64,000 nucleotides of DNA from Gammaproteobacteria bacterium (GCA_024638505.1 JAHEKE010000004.1:109763-173762); one strand, 5' to 3'. Shown: positions 8,520 to 18,177, counted from the first letter of the stretch. Notes: generated by a model not told the origin, from the sequence alone. Numbers and translations are program-made.

Positions 8520-9200
8520 TTAGATGGTCCACGTGGCAACATACTCACCAAACAGCAGCCAGGCCAGAGGAACCGGGGCTATCGCCAGGGCAATTGCGAT
8601 GGCAAATCTAGTTGGCGTGAAAAGTCGGCTTATCCCCGCAATCATCGCTATTCCGCCCCCTCCACCAAAAATGATGTTACCCGGGAGATTTACAGCAACC
8701 ATAAGCGCAAGGTAGCGATACTTGAGTAGAAATGGGGTAAATCTCTGTGGCGATCGCTGCAGGATTGCACTCAGCCGCTGCTGCGGCTCGAGGCCTTGAA
8801 GTTCTGATAAAAGCCTGCTTGCCCTGTGCAGGCGAAGGTCCCACAGAAAGCTGATGAGGGTGCGTTCAGGGATGAATCGCCCGATAAAAAAACTCAAACA
8901 CAAAGCCGTCAGCGTACACAAATACACCAGTCCAGTAATTTTTGGACCGAGTATCATGAGCACCGCTAAGCCAATTTCAACCCCCGGCACAAAGGGCACG
9001 GCCATCAAAAATGTGTACGCGACCATCGAGGTAATGATGATTCGATGTACGGTAGGCTCGTTGGAAGGCTTGAGCTCGAATTCAAGTTGATCGATGAACC
9101 ACCGAACCAGCAGGTTGCACATTACTATGAGACCAACAATTAAGACAATCTTAAGAAATGCTCTCGTTCGATTGCTCAAAGATGGCTGTCTCTGATGCAA
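8520..9200 (-). CDS. VTT/DedA-like integral membrane protein
   Basis: A 226-residue membrane protein with about six hydrophobic segments (near 18-38, 55-75, 78-105, 160-180, 185-205). The paired motifs FVPGVEIGLA and NLPGNIIFGGGGGIA resemble the re-entrant loops of the VTT/TMEM64/DedA superfamily, but similarity is weak. The start is uncertain: TTG 9200 is the longest choice. Function unknown; VTT relatives act in lipid or membrane homeostasis. A second, clearer VTT protein lies at 16151-16837. Confidence 0.65.
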   Translation of the reverse strand: MHQRQPSLSNRTRAFLKIVLIVGLIVMCNLLVRWFIDQLEFELKPSNEPTVHRIIITSMVAYTFLMAVPFVPGVEIGLAVLMILGPKITGLVYLCTLTALCLSFFIGRFIPERTLISFLWDLRLHRASRLLSELQGLEPQQRLSAILQRSPQRFTPFLLKYRYLALMVAVNLPGNIIFGGGGGIAMIAGISRLFTPTRFAIAIALAIAPVPLAWLLFGEYVATWTI

Positions 9201-9236
9201 GCCCCGCTGGCGCTTTTTGCTTTCGGGGAGATGGGC

Positions 9237-9761
9237 TTATTCCGACAGCGTCACGTCTGATTCAACCAGCTTGCCATTGAACCAGAACTCTTTCTCAATG
9301 GTCCAGTACCAGCGACGGCTCGTCCAGGTAAATGTTCCTTCGATTTGGTCACCCTTCACCGTACCATTCCACACAATAGAGGCATCAGATTTAAGGCACG
9401 GTGTTTCAGCTCTGACCTGCACCCCCTCCTCCACTGAGCGTACCCAGTATGGCCCCGCAGCGTAGCCGCATCTATTTTCACACTCTTTTGAAATGAACAT
9501 GCCGTCACGAAACACCAGCAAATCCTTCGTCATTGCGGGCTCGCCCAGCAGGCCAAGCTCACCGGCGAAGGTCTTACCCTCAAGAAAAGACATTGGCAAC
9601 TGGAGGGATACTTGCGCGGGGCTGGCGGGGACGTCATCGGCTTGAACGCGCAGCGCAACACCGACAAAAGCGACCAGCAGAGCCACAGCTGAGCCGGCCA
9701 GCCATAATACAGCGCGGCGCTGAAAGAGCTTGTTGTCCAAAATCGTAAGCGGTACATTCAT
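9237..9761 (-). CDS. Membrane-anchored or exported protein of unknown function
   Basis: A 174-residue protein with an N-terminal hydrophobic segment (about residues 18-40, ending VQADDVPA) that looks like a signal or anchor, then a beta-rich domain with three cysteines (two in KECENRCGY, one in TPCLKSD) and a Trp-rich end (SRRWYWTIEKEFWFNG). ATG 9761 is preferred, with GGAGGT about 10 bases upstream; GTG 9770 is too close to that site. No family recognised. It ends 36 bases before the VTT-like gene and may be cotranscribed with it. Confidence 0.7.
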   Translation of the reverse strand: MNVPLTILDNKLFQRRAVLWLAGSAVALLVAFVGVALRVQADDVPASPAQVSLQLPMSFLEGKTFAGELGLLGEPAMTKDLLVFRDGMFISKECENRCGYAAGPYWVRSVEEGVQVRAETPCLKSDASIVWNGTVKGDQIEGTFTWTSRRWYWTIEKEFWFNGKLVESDVTLSE

Positions 9762-10005
9762 GGAGCACACACCTCCACAGCATTGTCGTGCTTAGGGTAA
9801 CTTATTTACCACCTGTCGGAAAGAACGGCCCCCATTGGCTTTTTCCCCAAGCATTACGACTGTGATCCTTATAAATAATTGGTTTCGCGCGTATTTTCGT
9901 CGGTGGCGCCAATCATACTGTTTCCAAATAAGCGCAAGCGGTATTGTCATCGCGGGCTCACCACAGCAAAATCCAACCTGATTTGTAGCGACAGAATCGA
10001 ATTAC

Positions 10006-11001
10006 GTGAAACGCAGTTTGTTCATTCTTTTTGCCAGCTTTGCTTGGGTGTCTACATGCCACGCCTGGTACTTCACGGCCCACAGGATCTCCTCCCAAAT
10101 CACCTGGAGCGAACTCACTCCTGATGTGCAGAAAGAAGTAGTTCGACTTCTGCACACCCACCCACGATACCTTAAAGACTTCGCGCAAGAAATGCCGGAT
10201 GACGTACGTCAGGCAAAGGACAAAGAGCGTCACGCCTGGCTGTTTCAGCAGGCTTCCATTTGGCCGGATATGATCCGGGGTACCCGCGAGGAAAACGAGA
10301 GAGGCCGGTACAATCGGAGCAAATGGCACTATGTGAACTGGCCTCTGTTTTTTTCAGAGGCAGAGAAAAATAACCTCGCGCACGGCATTAGTGTCAACAT
10401 AGAGAGTGATCCCGCGCGGGTTAAGGACGCCGGCGAGATGAACATTTTCCAAGCGATCAATTACAATACGTCCATACTCAAAGATCGCGCTGCGGCCGAT
10501 GAGGACCGGGCGGTCGCGCTGTGCTGGATCACGCATTTAGTGCAAGATATTCATCAGCCGCTCCACACCACGGCGCTGTTCACATCAGGCCGGTTCCGCT
10601 CGGGAGACCGCGGTGGTAACTTGATTCCACTCTCCGGCCAGGGTGAGGTCAATACCCTGCACGCCTTCTGGGACAGTACGGTGGGCGGCACTCAATCAAA
10701 CAAAATGATTCGTCGACGGGCCGCATTCCTAATCAGCAGATTCAGGCAGATTGGATCTGACGCGACCGGGTCAATGAGTCTGGATACCTGGTTCAGAGAG
10801 AACAACCAGCTTATTTTAAAGTATGTGTATACGCCGGAAATCAGGGCCGGAATCAAGCAAGCGGAAGGGAACGCCGAACAACTCCCGCCCATCAGTTTGA
10901 CGCCAGGGTATCGCGATCAGGCTGAGGAGGTAGCGGAGATAAGAGTTGTTGAGGCCAGTTTCCGACTGGCATACCTGCTCAATCAGCTGCAGGTTAAATG
11001 A
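10006..11001 (+). CDS. S1/P1-type nuclease, exported
   Basis: A 331-residue zinc-dependent nuclease of the S1/P1 family that cuts single-stranded nucleic acid and 3' phosphates. A signal peptide (MKRSLFILFASFAWVSTCHA) would be cleaved just before Trp21, leaving the N-terminal Trp that binds zinc in this family, followed by the H of TAHR. Other ligand motifs are WHYVNW, HLVQDIHQPLHT, DRGGN and LHAFWDS. GTG 10006 is set by the signal peptide. Likely a periplasmic or secreted scavenger of nucleotides. It stands alone between convergent neighbours. Confidence 0.9.
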   Translation: MKRSLFILFASFAWVSTCHAWYFTAHRISSQITWSELTPDVQKEVVRLLHTHPRYLKDFAQEMPDDVRQAKDKERHAWLFQQASIWPDMIRGTREENERGRYNRSKWHYVNWPLFFSEAEKNNLAHGISVNIESDPARVKDAGEMNIFQAINYNTSILKDRAAADEDRAVALCWITHLVQDIHQPLHTTALFTSGRFRSGDRGGNLIPLSGQGEVNTLHAFWDSTVGGTQSNKMIRRRAAFLISRFRQIGSDATGSMSLDTWFRENNQLILKYVYTPEIRAGIKQAEGNAEQLPPISLTPGYRDQAEEVAEIRVVEASFRLAYLLNQLQVK

Positions 11002-11060
11002 GTGGCTCGCACACAACCGGCCGCCTGCGGTTAACCCCTATCGACATTTAATTTCTATCT

Positions 11061-11933
11061 TCAGTCCAGTCGCAGCTCCAGATATCGACCATCCTCGGTA
11101 CTGAACTGCCAGCGGTTGACCGGCACCGGGACAAGAGACGAGTTTACAGGGGACGGAAGACTTACTCTGGCGAGCTCATGCATCGCGCCCGATGACCAAC
11201 GCAGCAGCATCAGCGTTCGACGGGACTGATCCGGCAGCAATAACCCGTCCGTCCCGTTTTGCAGCGTAACTACCTGGCCCAAACCGAGCTCCGTACTGCC
11301 AATCTGATGCGTACTCACGCCTTTGAGTTCGGCATACTGGATCAGGCTCGGCTCGCTGAAGCGGTACAAGCGCAGAATGCCGCCTATATGCGGCGTGATG
11401 ACCGTCGCGACGTCAAGGTGACCGTCGCCGTCAAAGTCACCGCTGCCAACCGGATTGAGCCAGCGGTTCGGTTGGCCGAGGAATGGCGTCTGCGCACGCA
11501 GGGTAATCTGGCCGCCGGTAATGCCGTAGACAGCAAGCGATGCGCCCAGATCGACGTCGCTTTCCACCAGCAGAATCTCATCCTTTTTATCCCCATCCAA
11601 ATCCTCCAGCCGCGGCTGCAGGTCTTCAAACACTCGCGTCAGTGGGAGCTCAAAAGTCAGGGTGTCGCCGTGACGCAGGCGCAGTACCAGCCGTGAGGCT
11701 TCCAGCGCGTCACCCAATACCCCGTGCGCATAGCGGTCGGTGGGGCCGGCCAGCCAGGCAGCGGCAATGTCGCGAGATCCCTGGGTAACGCGACTATGCG
11801 GCAACTGATCAGGGTGCTCGCCGGGCACGGATTGCCGCGTGATCGAATCGATCTCTTGCACAACCAGTGAGTGTGCAATCGACGTCCCAGTCAGCCCCAG
11901 CCAGAATACGATTAGGATTACAATTCGATACAT
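11061..11933 (-). CDS. Exported FG-GAP/VCBS-type beta-propeller protein
   Basis: A 290-residue protein with a signal peptide (about residues 1-20) and repeated calcium-binding-like motifs DLDGDKKDEILLVE (about 113) and GDFDGDGHLDVATV (about 166), typical of FG-GAP/VCBS blades. The C-terminal part (WQFSTEDGRYLELRLD) may be another blade. Such proteins are periplasmic or surface-bound and often bind ligands; no enzyme motif is seen. Confidence 0.78.
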   Translation of the reverse strand: MYRIVILIVFWLGLTGTSIAHSLVVQEIDSITRQSVPGEHPDQLPHSRVTQGSRDIAAAWLAGPTDRYAHGVLGDALEASRLVLRLRHGDTLTFELPLTRVFEDLQPRLEDLDGDKKDEILLVESDVDLGASLAVYGITGGQITLRAQTPFLGQPNRWLNPVGSGDFDGDGHLDVATVITPHIGGILRLYRFSEPSLIQYAELKGVSTHQIGSTELGLGQVVTLQNGTDGLLLPDQSRRTLMLLRWSSGAMHELARVSLPSPVNSSLVPVPVNRWQFSTEDGRYLELRLD

Positions 11934-12051
11934 AAACTAGGGGATGCAGGCGTCAATCAGCACGCTAAATGGTTCCCCATAATGCAGAGAGCCCGCCCAG
12001 GGGGAAAGCGCAATATACTTATCATCAACACGATTTGTTGCCAGCGAATGG

Positions 12052-12402
12052 TCACGAAAATATAGATAGATCAAGTTCCAGCATCTGGCCCATCCACATG
12101 GCATGCTGCGTATGATCTTTGAGATCATCCCCGGTTTCGGGATGAATAAAAATGACCAATTGTCCCCGGTTAAGCGCCAGCCAGGGAATTACCTCCCCAA
12201 ATTGCTCTGCTTTAAACGCAAGCTGACAGCTGCAGCAGGGATGAGGGCCGATGGGGCGCTCATGCATCCGTCCCATGCGCAGAGAGAATCTATCGCGCGC
12301 GGTCTCACACAGCTTACGGGCTTGCCCAGTTGTGGTCGCGTCAAAATAGACGTGCGCATGAAAATCCCGGATCTTAGTCATCTGTATTTCCGCTTTTTTC
12401 AC
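12052..12402 (-). CDS. DOPA 4,5-dioxygenase-family protein
   Basis: A 116-residue protein of the small DOPA 4,5-dioxygenase family. The typical FHAHVYFD, the metal-ligand-rich GRMHERPIGPHPCC, PWLALNRGQLVIFIHPETGDDLKDHT and AMWMG are all visible. Bacterial members are non-haem iron ring-cleaving enzymes or orphans. GTG 12402 overlaps the upstream stop as GTGA, suggesting translational coupling; an internal ATG at 12381 is the alternative. Confidence 0.85.
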   Translation of the reverse strand: MKKAEIQMTKIRDFHAHVYFDATTTGQARKLCETARDRFSLRMGRMHERPIGPHPCCSCQLAFKAEQFGEVIPWLALNRGQLVIFIHPETGDDLKDHTQHAMWMGQMLELDLSIFS

Positions 12403-12647
12403 TCCACGTGTTCTATCCCGGTGACTCGGCTCTTCTCAGCCTGCAGCACTTCGCAATCTTTTATCTCAAGCTGAATCATCCAGGCTATTTCATTGATATG
12501 ATCCTTATTACTCTCGGTGAGCGTCATAGCGTGGATTGCATCAGCCAGGGCCCGTATACGCGTAAAACGTTCTTTCAGACTGGCATCGAGATTTATGTTA
12601 CCGCTTAAATCGGCGTCAAATCTGTGTCGGAAATCAGGTGTTCTCAT
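12399..12647 (-). CDS. Small protein of unknown function upstream of the dioxygenase-like gene
   Basis: An 82-residue acidic protein, likely helical in the middle. ATG 12647 is preferred over an upstream in-frame start at 12677; AAGGGT lies about 10 bases before it. Its stop overlaps the GTG of the dioxygenase-like gene by four bases, so the two are an operon. No family recognised. A partner or regulator role is only a guess. Confidence 0.6.
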   Translation of the reverse strand: MRTPDFRHRFDADLSGNINLDASLKERFTRIRALADAIHAMTLTESNKDHINEIAWMIQLEIKDCEVLQAEKSRVTGIEHVE

Positions 12648-12754
12648 AAGTTCGTTACCCTTTAAATATGGAAACAATAAAAATTTTAAGATTGAGTGAC
12701 AGGCGAAGCATACTAGAGTAGGTTCTGTCGGTGGAAGGTTAACGCAAGCGCAGT

Positions 12755-13105
12755 ATGCCGCATATCAAGCCCTTTATTTACATTTGTCTGGTTTTTCTTG
12801 CCCTGGGTTCATCCCATTGTGCCTATACGCGAGAGGCAGAAAAATCCGGTGCGGCACAGGACAGTTCGTGCTCTGATCAGTCAGGGGATCCGTTCTGTGA
12901 CAATACGCCAGACTGCGCCGAACAATGCGCAATCGAACGCCACCAGTATCGCGCCCAATGTGAGATCTTTTACGACGTAGGAACATGCTTTGGGCTGCTG
13001 AGCTGCATAGAGGACACAGAGATGGGGCTGATACAGTGTGAAGACAGGGCCGACACTATCTTCTCTATATGCTCATCCCGCTGTTACCGCGGGACTGCGC
13101 AATAG
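12755..13105 (+). CDS. Cysteine-rich exported small protein
   Basis: A 116-residue protein with an N-terminal hydrophobic export signal (about residues 6-22) and twelve cysteines in total, ten of them after the signal. The spacing (CDNTPDCAEQC, CEIFYDVGTC, CSSRC) suggests a disulfide-bonded periplasmic or secreted mini-domain. No family recognised. It could be a lipoprotein, but SSHC is a poor lipobox. The ribosome binding site is weak. Confidence 0.6.
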   Translation: MPHIKPFIYICLVFLALGSSHCAYTREAEKSGAAQDSSCSDQSGDPFCDNTPDCAEQCAIERHQYRAQCEIFYDVGTCFGLLSCIEDTEMGLIQCEDRADTIFSICSSRCYRGTAQ

Positions 13106-13226
13106 TTCCGCCCGCACAACACCATATTCATATGGATGAATCTGATACAAGCGCCGACACGGGTATGGTGCAGACCAACTGAACATGTCGTTCGACACTC
13201 ATTAAGGAACAGGCTGAGCGCTGATC

Positions 13227-14714
13227 ATGACTCATCCTGATTTGAAAAGAACCGCCGTTCTGGCATGCTGGGCCCTGACGTCAATAGCACTGATTTTCAC
13301 CGGCCCAAGGCCACCGTTTACCCTGCTCGATCGGTTCTCTGAAAGTCACTCGCTTTTTCTACTAGCTTTCTTCGTCTCCAGCCTCTATTTGTTCGGCAAC
13401 TACAAACATCGGGCCATCGGTTTGATCCATTTCGCGACGATCTCTGTTGTACTGATTCTCCACCCTTACAGCCCGCTATTCGGCAGAGACGGCACTCCTA
13501 TAATCTGTGGCGTGTATATTCTACTTTTTATCTTATACACGCCGCTGTTTTCGAGTGAACGCAAGCTATTGGCAACCACCATATTGCTTTGCGTCGTACT
13601 GATAGAAGTCTTGCTGCCAAAGTGGATGGAGCGTCAGCTAGCAGTAAAAATAGATGTAAAGGAGTGGGCTGATTTTGTTGATGGCTATAAATTGCACGAA
13701 GGAGGTTACTTGTTACCTCAAGTGGACGCGCAAATAGCGGGCGAGTTTGGAGTATCCCAGTTTACGACGAACAGCGCCGGCTTCAGATACTCCAAGGATA
13801 TCGACTACAAAACACCGCAGGACACGTTCCGTATTATCTTAATCGGCGACAGTTTCGCTGTCGGTTACCGGACTGATCAGGCAGATACAATCGGTCGCGC
13901 ACTGCAGGACGGATTGCACCATGCTCTCAACAAAAACAGGGTGGAGGTATTGACCGCGGGCGTGCACGACACGGCATGGGCCGCCCGCTATATTGATGAC
14001 TTTGCCTTCAGGTTTGATCCTGACTTGATAGCCATTGGTATTACCTTGGGCAACGATATATCCGGCACCTACGTCACCGCGAGCGGTCAGAGATTCAGCG
14101 ATGCCGCAATTCAAAACAGCTTTTTGCCGGAAGCCGCGTTCGACGTCTCAGGGCTGCGTGGAGCCGGATTAAGACTGCACCGAAACTTGAGCTCTTGGGA
14201 AATCTACCGGCTGGTGCGCCGTACCATTAGGGACGACCCGATAATAAGCTATTACGGTGACTATCCCCTGCGGGTGCATACCTTTGATATCTACCATGCG
14301 CTCGGCCACTTTTATAGCGGCAGTGAAATAGAAATCGTAAGCGCTTCGTTTCTCGCACTCGAACAGACTCTGCTGAGAATTAAAACTTTATGTGAGCAAA
14401 ACAGTATTCCTCTCCTGGTAGTCCTGTTCCCGCAGCGATTTCAAATTCGAGCACGGGACTGGCAGCACACGCTGTTCTATTACGGCTTAGACAAAACCAA
14501 GTTTGAAGTTGACAGACCAAATGAAAGCATCCTCAAATTCTGCGAGCGCAATCAGATCACGTGCCTGGACACATTGCCCGGCTTGCGGCAATCTGCCGCG
14601 CGAACTCTGTACTTTCCGAGAGGCGATATGCACCTGAACAAAACCGGGCAGCGAGTTACCGCAGAAAGCATACAGCAATTCGTAGTGCGCAGCGGCGTCT
14701 TTACCGCACACTGA
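13227..14714 (+). CDS. Membrane-linked SGNH/GDSL-type hydrolase
   Basis: A 495-residue protein. About five hydrophobic helices fill residues 8-145. A C-terminal SGNH domain follows, with block I IILIGDSFAVGY (catalytic Ser in GDS, about 214), a block III-like TLGNDI and block V DMHLNKTGQ (Asp and His). The architecture resembles membrane-bound O-acyl esterases or polysaccharide-modifying enzymes with an external SGNH domain. Its stop is 38 bases before the aminomutase-like gene, which may be cotranscribed. Confidence 0.8.
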   Translation: MTHPDLKRTAVLACWALTSIALIFTGPRPPFTLLDRFSESHSLFLLAFFVSSLYLFGNYKHRAIGLIHFATISVVLILHPYSPLFGRDGTPIICGVYILLFILYTPLFSSERKLLATTILLCVVLIEVLLPKWMERQLAVKIDVKEWADFVDGYKLHEGGYLLPQVDAQIAGEFGVSQFTTNSAGFRYSKDIDYKTPQDTFRIILIGDSFAVGYRTDQADTIGRALQDGLHHALNKNRVEVLTAGVHDTAWAARYIDDFAFRFDPDLIAIGITLGNDISGTYVTASGQRFSDAAIQNSFLPEAAFDVSGLRGAGLRLHRNLSSWEIYRLVRRTIRDDPIISYYGDYPLRVHTFDIYHALGHFYSGSEIEIVSASFLALEQTLLRIKTLCEQNSIPLLVVLFPQRFQIRARDWQHTLFYYGLDKTKFEVDRPNESILKFCERNQITCLDTLPGLRQSAARTLYFPRGDMHLNKTGQRVTAESIQQFVVRSGVFTAH

Positions 14715-14752
14715 GCGTTCGCCAACCAGCGTGGGAGCATCATGCGACAGTG

Positions 14753-16111
14753 ATGACTGAGATTGATAGCAAACGAATAAGCGCAATCACCGCACGCGAG
14801 ATTTCGCGCTTCCGCGCTGAGCGCCCCAAGTCCACAGCACTGCTCAGGCGCGCACACCGAACCATGCCTCATGGTGTGCCTATGGCGTGGATGGGTTATT
14901 TCTATCCGGCCGGGCCTATTGTCGTGGCCCAGGCTAATGGCGCCTATCTGACGGATGTCGATGGCCATCGCTATCTCGACATGAACCTGGCTGATACCAG
15001 CATGGCTGCCGGCTATGGAATTGAGAGCGTCGCCGACGCGGTTGATCGGCAGTTCCGCATCGGTAGTCAGATGCTGCTTCCGACTGAGGAGACAATCGAA
15101 GTCTGCGAGATGCTGACAGACCGATTTAGCTTACCTTACTGGCAGTTCACGCTTTCTGCCTCGAATGCAAACATGGAGGCGATCCGTATCGCCCGCGCCC
15201 AATCGGGACGTGACAAAATCCTGATGTTCGATGGCAAATATCACGGCATGCTGGATGAATCTCTGCACTTCCTGGAAGATGGGCGCATGCTGCCAGAGAG
15301 CACCGGCTTGGCGGCGCATGCGGCTGACGGGACGGTCCTGGTTCAATACAACGATCTCGATGCGGTAGAACGCGCCCTGGCTGAAGAGCCTGTTGCCTGC
15401 ATCCTGGTCGAAGCGGCAGTGACCAATGTCGGCGGGGTAATTCTGCCTGAAGCAGGCTTTCACGCCGGCCTGCGTAGACTGACCCGGCAATATGGCGCCC
15501 TGCTCATTCTCGATGAGGCGCACACCAGCGTCTGCGCTTACGGCGGCCTAACCCGCACCTGGGGGTTGGAACCAGACATTCTGGTACTGGGTAAAGCTCT
15601 CGGCGGCGGCATTCCGATCGGTATTTATGGCTTTACCAGTGAAGTACGGGACTTTCTCCAGGGGGAGTCTTCAAACGACACCTATTCCTGGCGTCAGCGG
15701 GTCGCCATCGGCGGCACCCTGTTTGGCAACGCTCTACAGATGACGGCGACAAAGGTTACGTTAGATCAGGTGCTGACTGAAGACAATCACGCGCGGGTGA
15801 ATAAGCTGGGCTCATTGCTGGCTGACGGTATAGAAGACATCGTCGAACGCTTAAACCTGCCCTGGTCGGCATACAGACTTTACTGCCGGTCTGGATACCA
15901 TCCGGCAACAGCACTGCCTAGAAACAACATCGAAATGGCAGCAGTACACGATCACAAGTTGCGCAACGCGATCCATGTCTATCTCGCCAACCGCGGCGTT
16001 TGGGAGGCGATCGATAGCGCCAGTCCAGCGGTATCTTTTGCCGCAACTGCGCCGGACATCAACTTTTATCTTGCCCGACTGGAGGAATGCCTCACGGAAC
16101 TCTGTGCCTAG
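14753..16111 (+). CDS. Class III PLP aminotransferase, glutamate-1-semialdehyde aminomutase-like
   Basis: A 452-residue PLP enzyme of the aminotransferase III / HemL-like group. Key features are the substrate-side ASNANMEAIRIAR, the cofactor Asp in LLILDEAH and the PLP lysine about 281 in VLGKALGGGIP. The frame extends upstream to 14561, but ATG 14753 (or GTG 14750) fits the family start, with GGGAG further upstream. It is probably not the true hemL: sequence departures and the company of an SGNH hydrolase argue for a paralogue acting on another amino-acid semialdehyde or a sugar. Substrate unknown. Confidence 0.83.
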   Translation: MTEIDSKRISAITAREISRFRAERPKSTALLRRAHRTMPHGVPMAWMGYFYPAGPIVVAQANGAYLTDVDGHRYLDMNLADTSMAAGYGIESVADAVDRQFRIGSQMLLPTEETIEVCEMLTDRFSLPYWQFTLSASNANMEAIRIARAQSGRDKILMFDGKYHGMLDESLHFLEDGRMLPESTGLAAHAADGTVLVQYNDLDAVERALAEEPVACILVEAAVTNVGGVILPEAGFHAGLRRLTRQYGALLILDEAHTSVCAYGGLTRTWGLEPDILVLGKALGGGIPIGIYGFTSEVRDFLQGESSNDTYSWRQRVAIGGTLFGNALQMTATKVTLDQVLTEDNHARVNKLGSLLADGIEDIVERLNLPWSAYRLYCRSGYHPATALPRNNIEMAAVHDHKLRNAIHVYLANRGVWEAIDSASPAVSFAATAPDINFYLARLEECLTELCA

Positions 16112-16150
16112 CTGCACAAGAGCGAGGGTCGAACTGAGGTTGCCAGCGGA

Positions 16151-16837
16151 TCACGGCCGGGGCCTGGAGAGGCGATGGGCGAACAACCACAGCAGCAAAG
16201 CCGCAGCGCCCAGCAGAATCCACGCGTACCAGGGCAACTCGTTCATCCGGTCGCCCATGATCACCATGATTGTGGTCAACGGGAGAATGCCCAGACCGGT
16301 TGCCCAGGCAAAGGTCCACCAAGATAATCGAGTCAGCCCCGCGGCGTAATTGATCAGATTAAAAGAGATGATCGGAATGAAGCGACTCAATAGAAGCGTT
16401 TTACCTCCGTGGTCTGCTACCCAGTCGTCTACCGCCTGTAAGCGCCTGTTTGAAAGCATTTTGCTAACGAACGGTCGACCGATCATCCGCGTTAAACCGA
16501 AGGAAAGAAAAGCGCCAAGCATGGCGCCGACCCAGGTAATGAAGGTCCCCCAAAAAACACCGTAAATCATGCCATTGGCGATGGCGACAAATTCCGCAGG
16601 AAACGGGATGAAGGAATGCACTACCATGAGCCCTATTGCGGCAAACACTCCCCACGCCCCCCACGACACTATAAGATTCTCAAAGCGCTCGATGGAAACC
16701 TGGGCCCACAGTCGAGTCCAACTCTCTGCATCGAACAACGCGCTGATTGTCACGCCGCTTAACAGCATGACACCAAGTAGGGTCGCCAAAGCCACTGCCA
16801 CATACAGCAGATGCCTGTGGATTCCTATGTTTTTCAT
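16151..16837 (-). CDS. TVP38/TMEM64-family (VTT) membrane protein
   Basis: A 228-residue integral membrane protein with the VTT-domain signature: HSFIPFPAEFVAIANG, GAMLGAFLSFGLTRMIGRPFV and the later RFIPIISFNLINYAAGLT. Bacterial relatives (YdjX/YdjZ, DedA superfamily) are implicated in lipid transport or membrane potential. Start unclear: ATG 16837 has GGGAGG only two bases upstream, and an in-frame TTG at 16852 is the alternative. Confidence 0.88.
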   Translation of the reverse strand: MKNIGIHRHLLYVAVALATLLGVMLLSGVTISALFDAESWTRLWAQVSIERFENLIVSWGAWGVFAAIGLMVVHSFIPFPAEFVAIANGMIYGVFWGTFITWVGAMLGAFLSFGLTRMIGRPFVSKMLSNRRLQAVDDWVADHGGKTLLLSRFIPIISFNLINYAAGLTRLSWWTFAWATGLGILPLTTIMVIMGDRMNELPWYAWILLGAAALLLWLFAHRLSRPRP

Positions 16838-16938
16838 GGCCTCCCAGTGCAATGAATGCTTGTTATATCATTGTGCACGGCTAGAACAAACCGCTGATAA
16901 AATATACTTACGCAAACATGCAATTAAAGAAGGACACC

Positions 16939-17202
16939 ATGACACTGAAAAAACTGGCAGATGAAGCTGTCGCAGAATTACAAACGGCGCTTTCAGGCGT
17001 CGCTGTCTCGGAGGAACTAAAGCAGCAAATGTCCAAGATCGTCGAGCGCACACTCATCAAAACCGTGCAGCAAACCGGGCAAGCCCATCGCACGGCTACT
17101 CAAGCCTGCTGCGGCGCAGAAGCCGATTTAGCGCACAAGATCAATGAGCAAGTTGAGCGCGCAAACGTGGCTCTGATCGCCAACTTAATGGCGTTGCGCT
17201 AG
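16939..17202 (+). CDS. Small helical protein, unknown
   Basis: An 87-residue, largely helical protein (LKKLADEAVAELQTALSG near the N-terminus) with a CC pair at the centre and no membrane segment. ATG 16939 is chosen because AAGAAGGA lies 6-13 bases upstream; ATG 16918 lacks a site. Clear ribosome binding site and coding-like composition. No family recognised. Confidence 0.65.
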   Translation: MTLKKLADEAVAELQTALSGVAVSEELKQQMSKIVERTLIKTVQQTGQAHRTATQACCGAEADLAHKINEQVERANVALIANLMALR

Positions 17203-17274
17203 ACTAAATCTGATCCAATCGCTTGGCGGGCACTTTTGTCCACCATCCGCGCGCGTTGTATGCACAGTCGGGTC

Positions 17275-18177
17275 TCAGTCGGGTAACGGAATGAACTCTG
17301 TTTCTCCCGGGATGTCATCGAATCGGCCCTGCTTCCAATCGGCCTTGGCTTTTTCTATGCGCTGTTTAGAACTAGCAACAAAATTCCACCAGATATGCCG
17401 CTTACCGACCGGTTCACCGCCGATCAGCATGACATGGCTGTCCGTCCCCGCGACGAGCTGTACAGATTTCCCCGGGCATGACACCGCCATCATCCCGCCC
17501 GCGAATGCATGGTTGTCAATTTGGATCTCACCGGAAACGATGTACGCGGCTAGCTCTTGATGTGAATCGGGTAGTTGCAGCGTGGCGCCGGCCGGCAGCC
17601 GGCATTCAATATAAAGGGTTGGTGAGTATGAATGCACCGGCGACGAAAGCTCGTAAGCCTCGCCAATGATCACGCGTATTGCCACACCTCCCAACTCTCT
17701 GGCCGGTACACCTCCGGCCGGGTAGTGCAGGAATGCAGGATCACAATCCTCCAGGTGGTCGGGTAACGCAATCCACGACTGTATGCCGTGCAGTCTAGAG
17801 GTCGTGTTGAGGTCACTTCCGGCTCGTTCAGAATGGACAATGCCGCGGCCCGCTGTCATCAGATTTACTGCGCCCGGCTGGATGGCTTGAACGAAACCAA
17901 GGTTGTCCCTGTGCATGATCTCGCCCTCGAACAGATAGGTGATTGTGGCAAGGCCGATGTGGGGATGCGGCCGCACCTGGATGCCCGCGCCCGGAGGAAA
18001 TTCAGCCGGCCCCATGTGATCAAAGAAAATGAACGGCCCCACCATGCGTCGCTTGGCTGACGGCAGCACGCGGCGAACGCTGAATTCACCCAAATCTTTA
18101 TCCTGCGGTTGAATAATCAGCTCAATGGATCCCGCGGTATCATCACACACAGGTTCATTTGCAGCATAAAAACTCAT
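17275..18177 (-). CDS. Pirin-family cupin protein
   Basis: A 300-residue pirin-like bicupin. The N-terminal cupin has the metal site HPHIGLATITYLFEGE, with a further His in GIVHSER, and a second cupin with VSGEIQ follows. Bacterial pirins act as quercetinase-like dioxygenases or redox-sensing partners; the role here is unknown. ATG 18177 has GGGG about 6 bases upstream; a GTG directly precedes it. Confidence 0.9.
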   Translation of the reverse strand: MSFYAANEPVCDDTAGSIELIIQPQDKDLGEFSVRRVLPSAKRRMVGPFIFFDHMGPAEFPPGAGIQVRPHPHIGLATITYLFEGEIMHRDNLGFVQAIQPGAVNLMTAGRGIVHSERAGSDLNTTSRLHGIQSWIALPDHLEDCDPAFLHYPAGGVPARELGGVAIRVIIGEAYELSSPVHSYSPTLYIECRLPAGATLQLPDSHQELAAYIVSGEIQIDNHAFAGGMMAVSCPGKSVQLVAGTDSHVMLIGGEPVGKRHIWWNFVASSKQRIEKAKADWKQGRFDDIPGETEFIPLPD

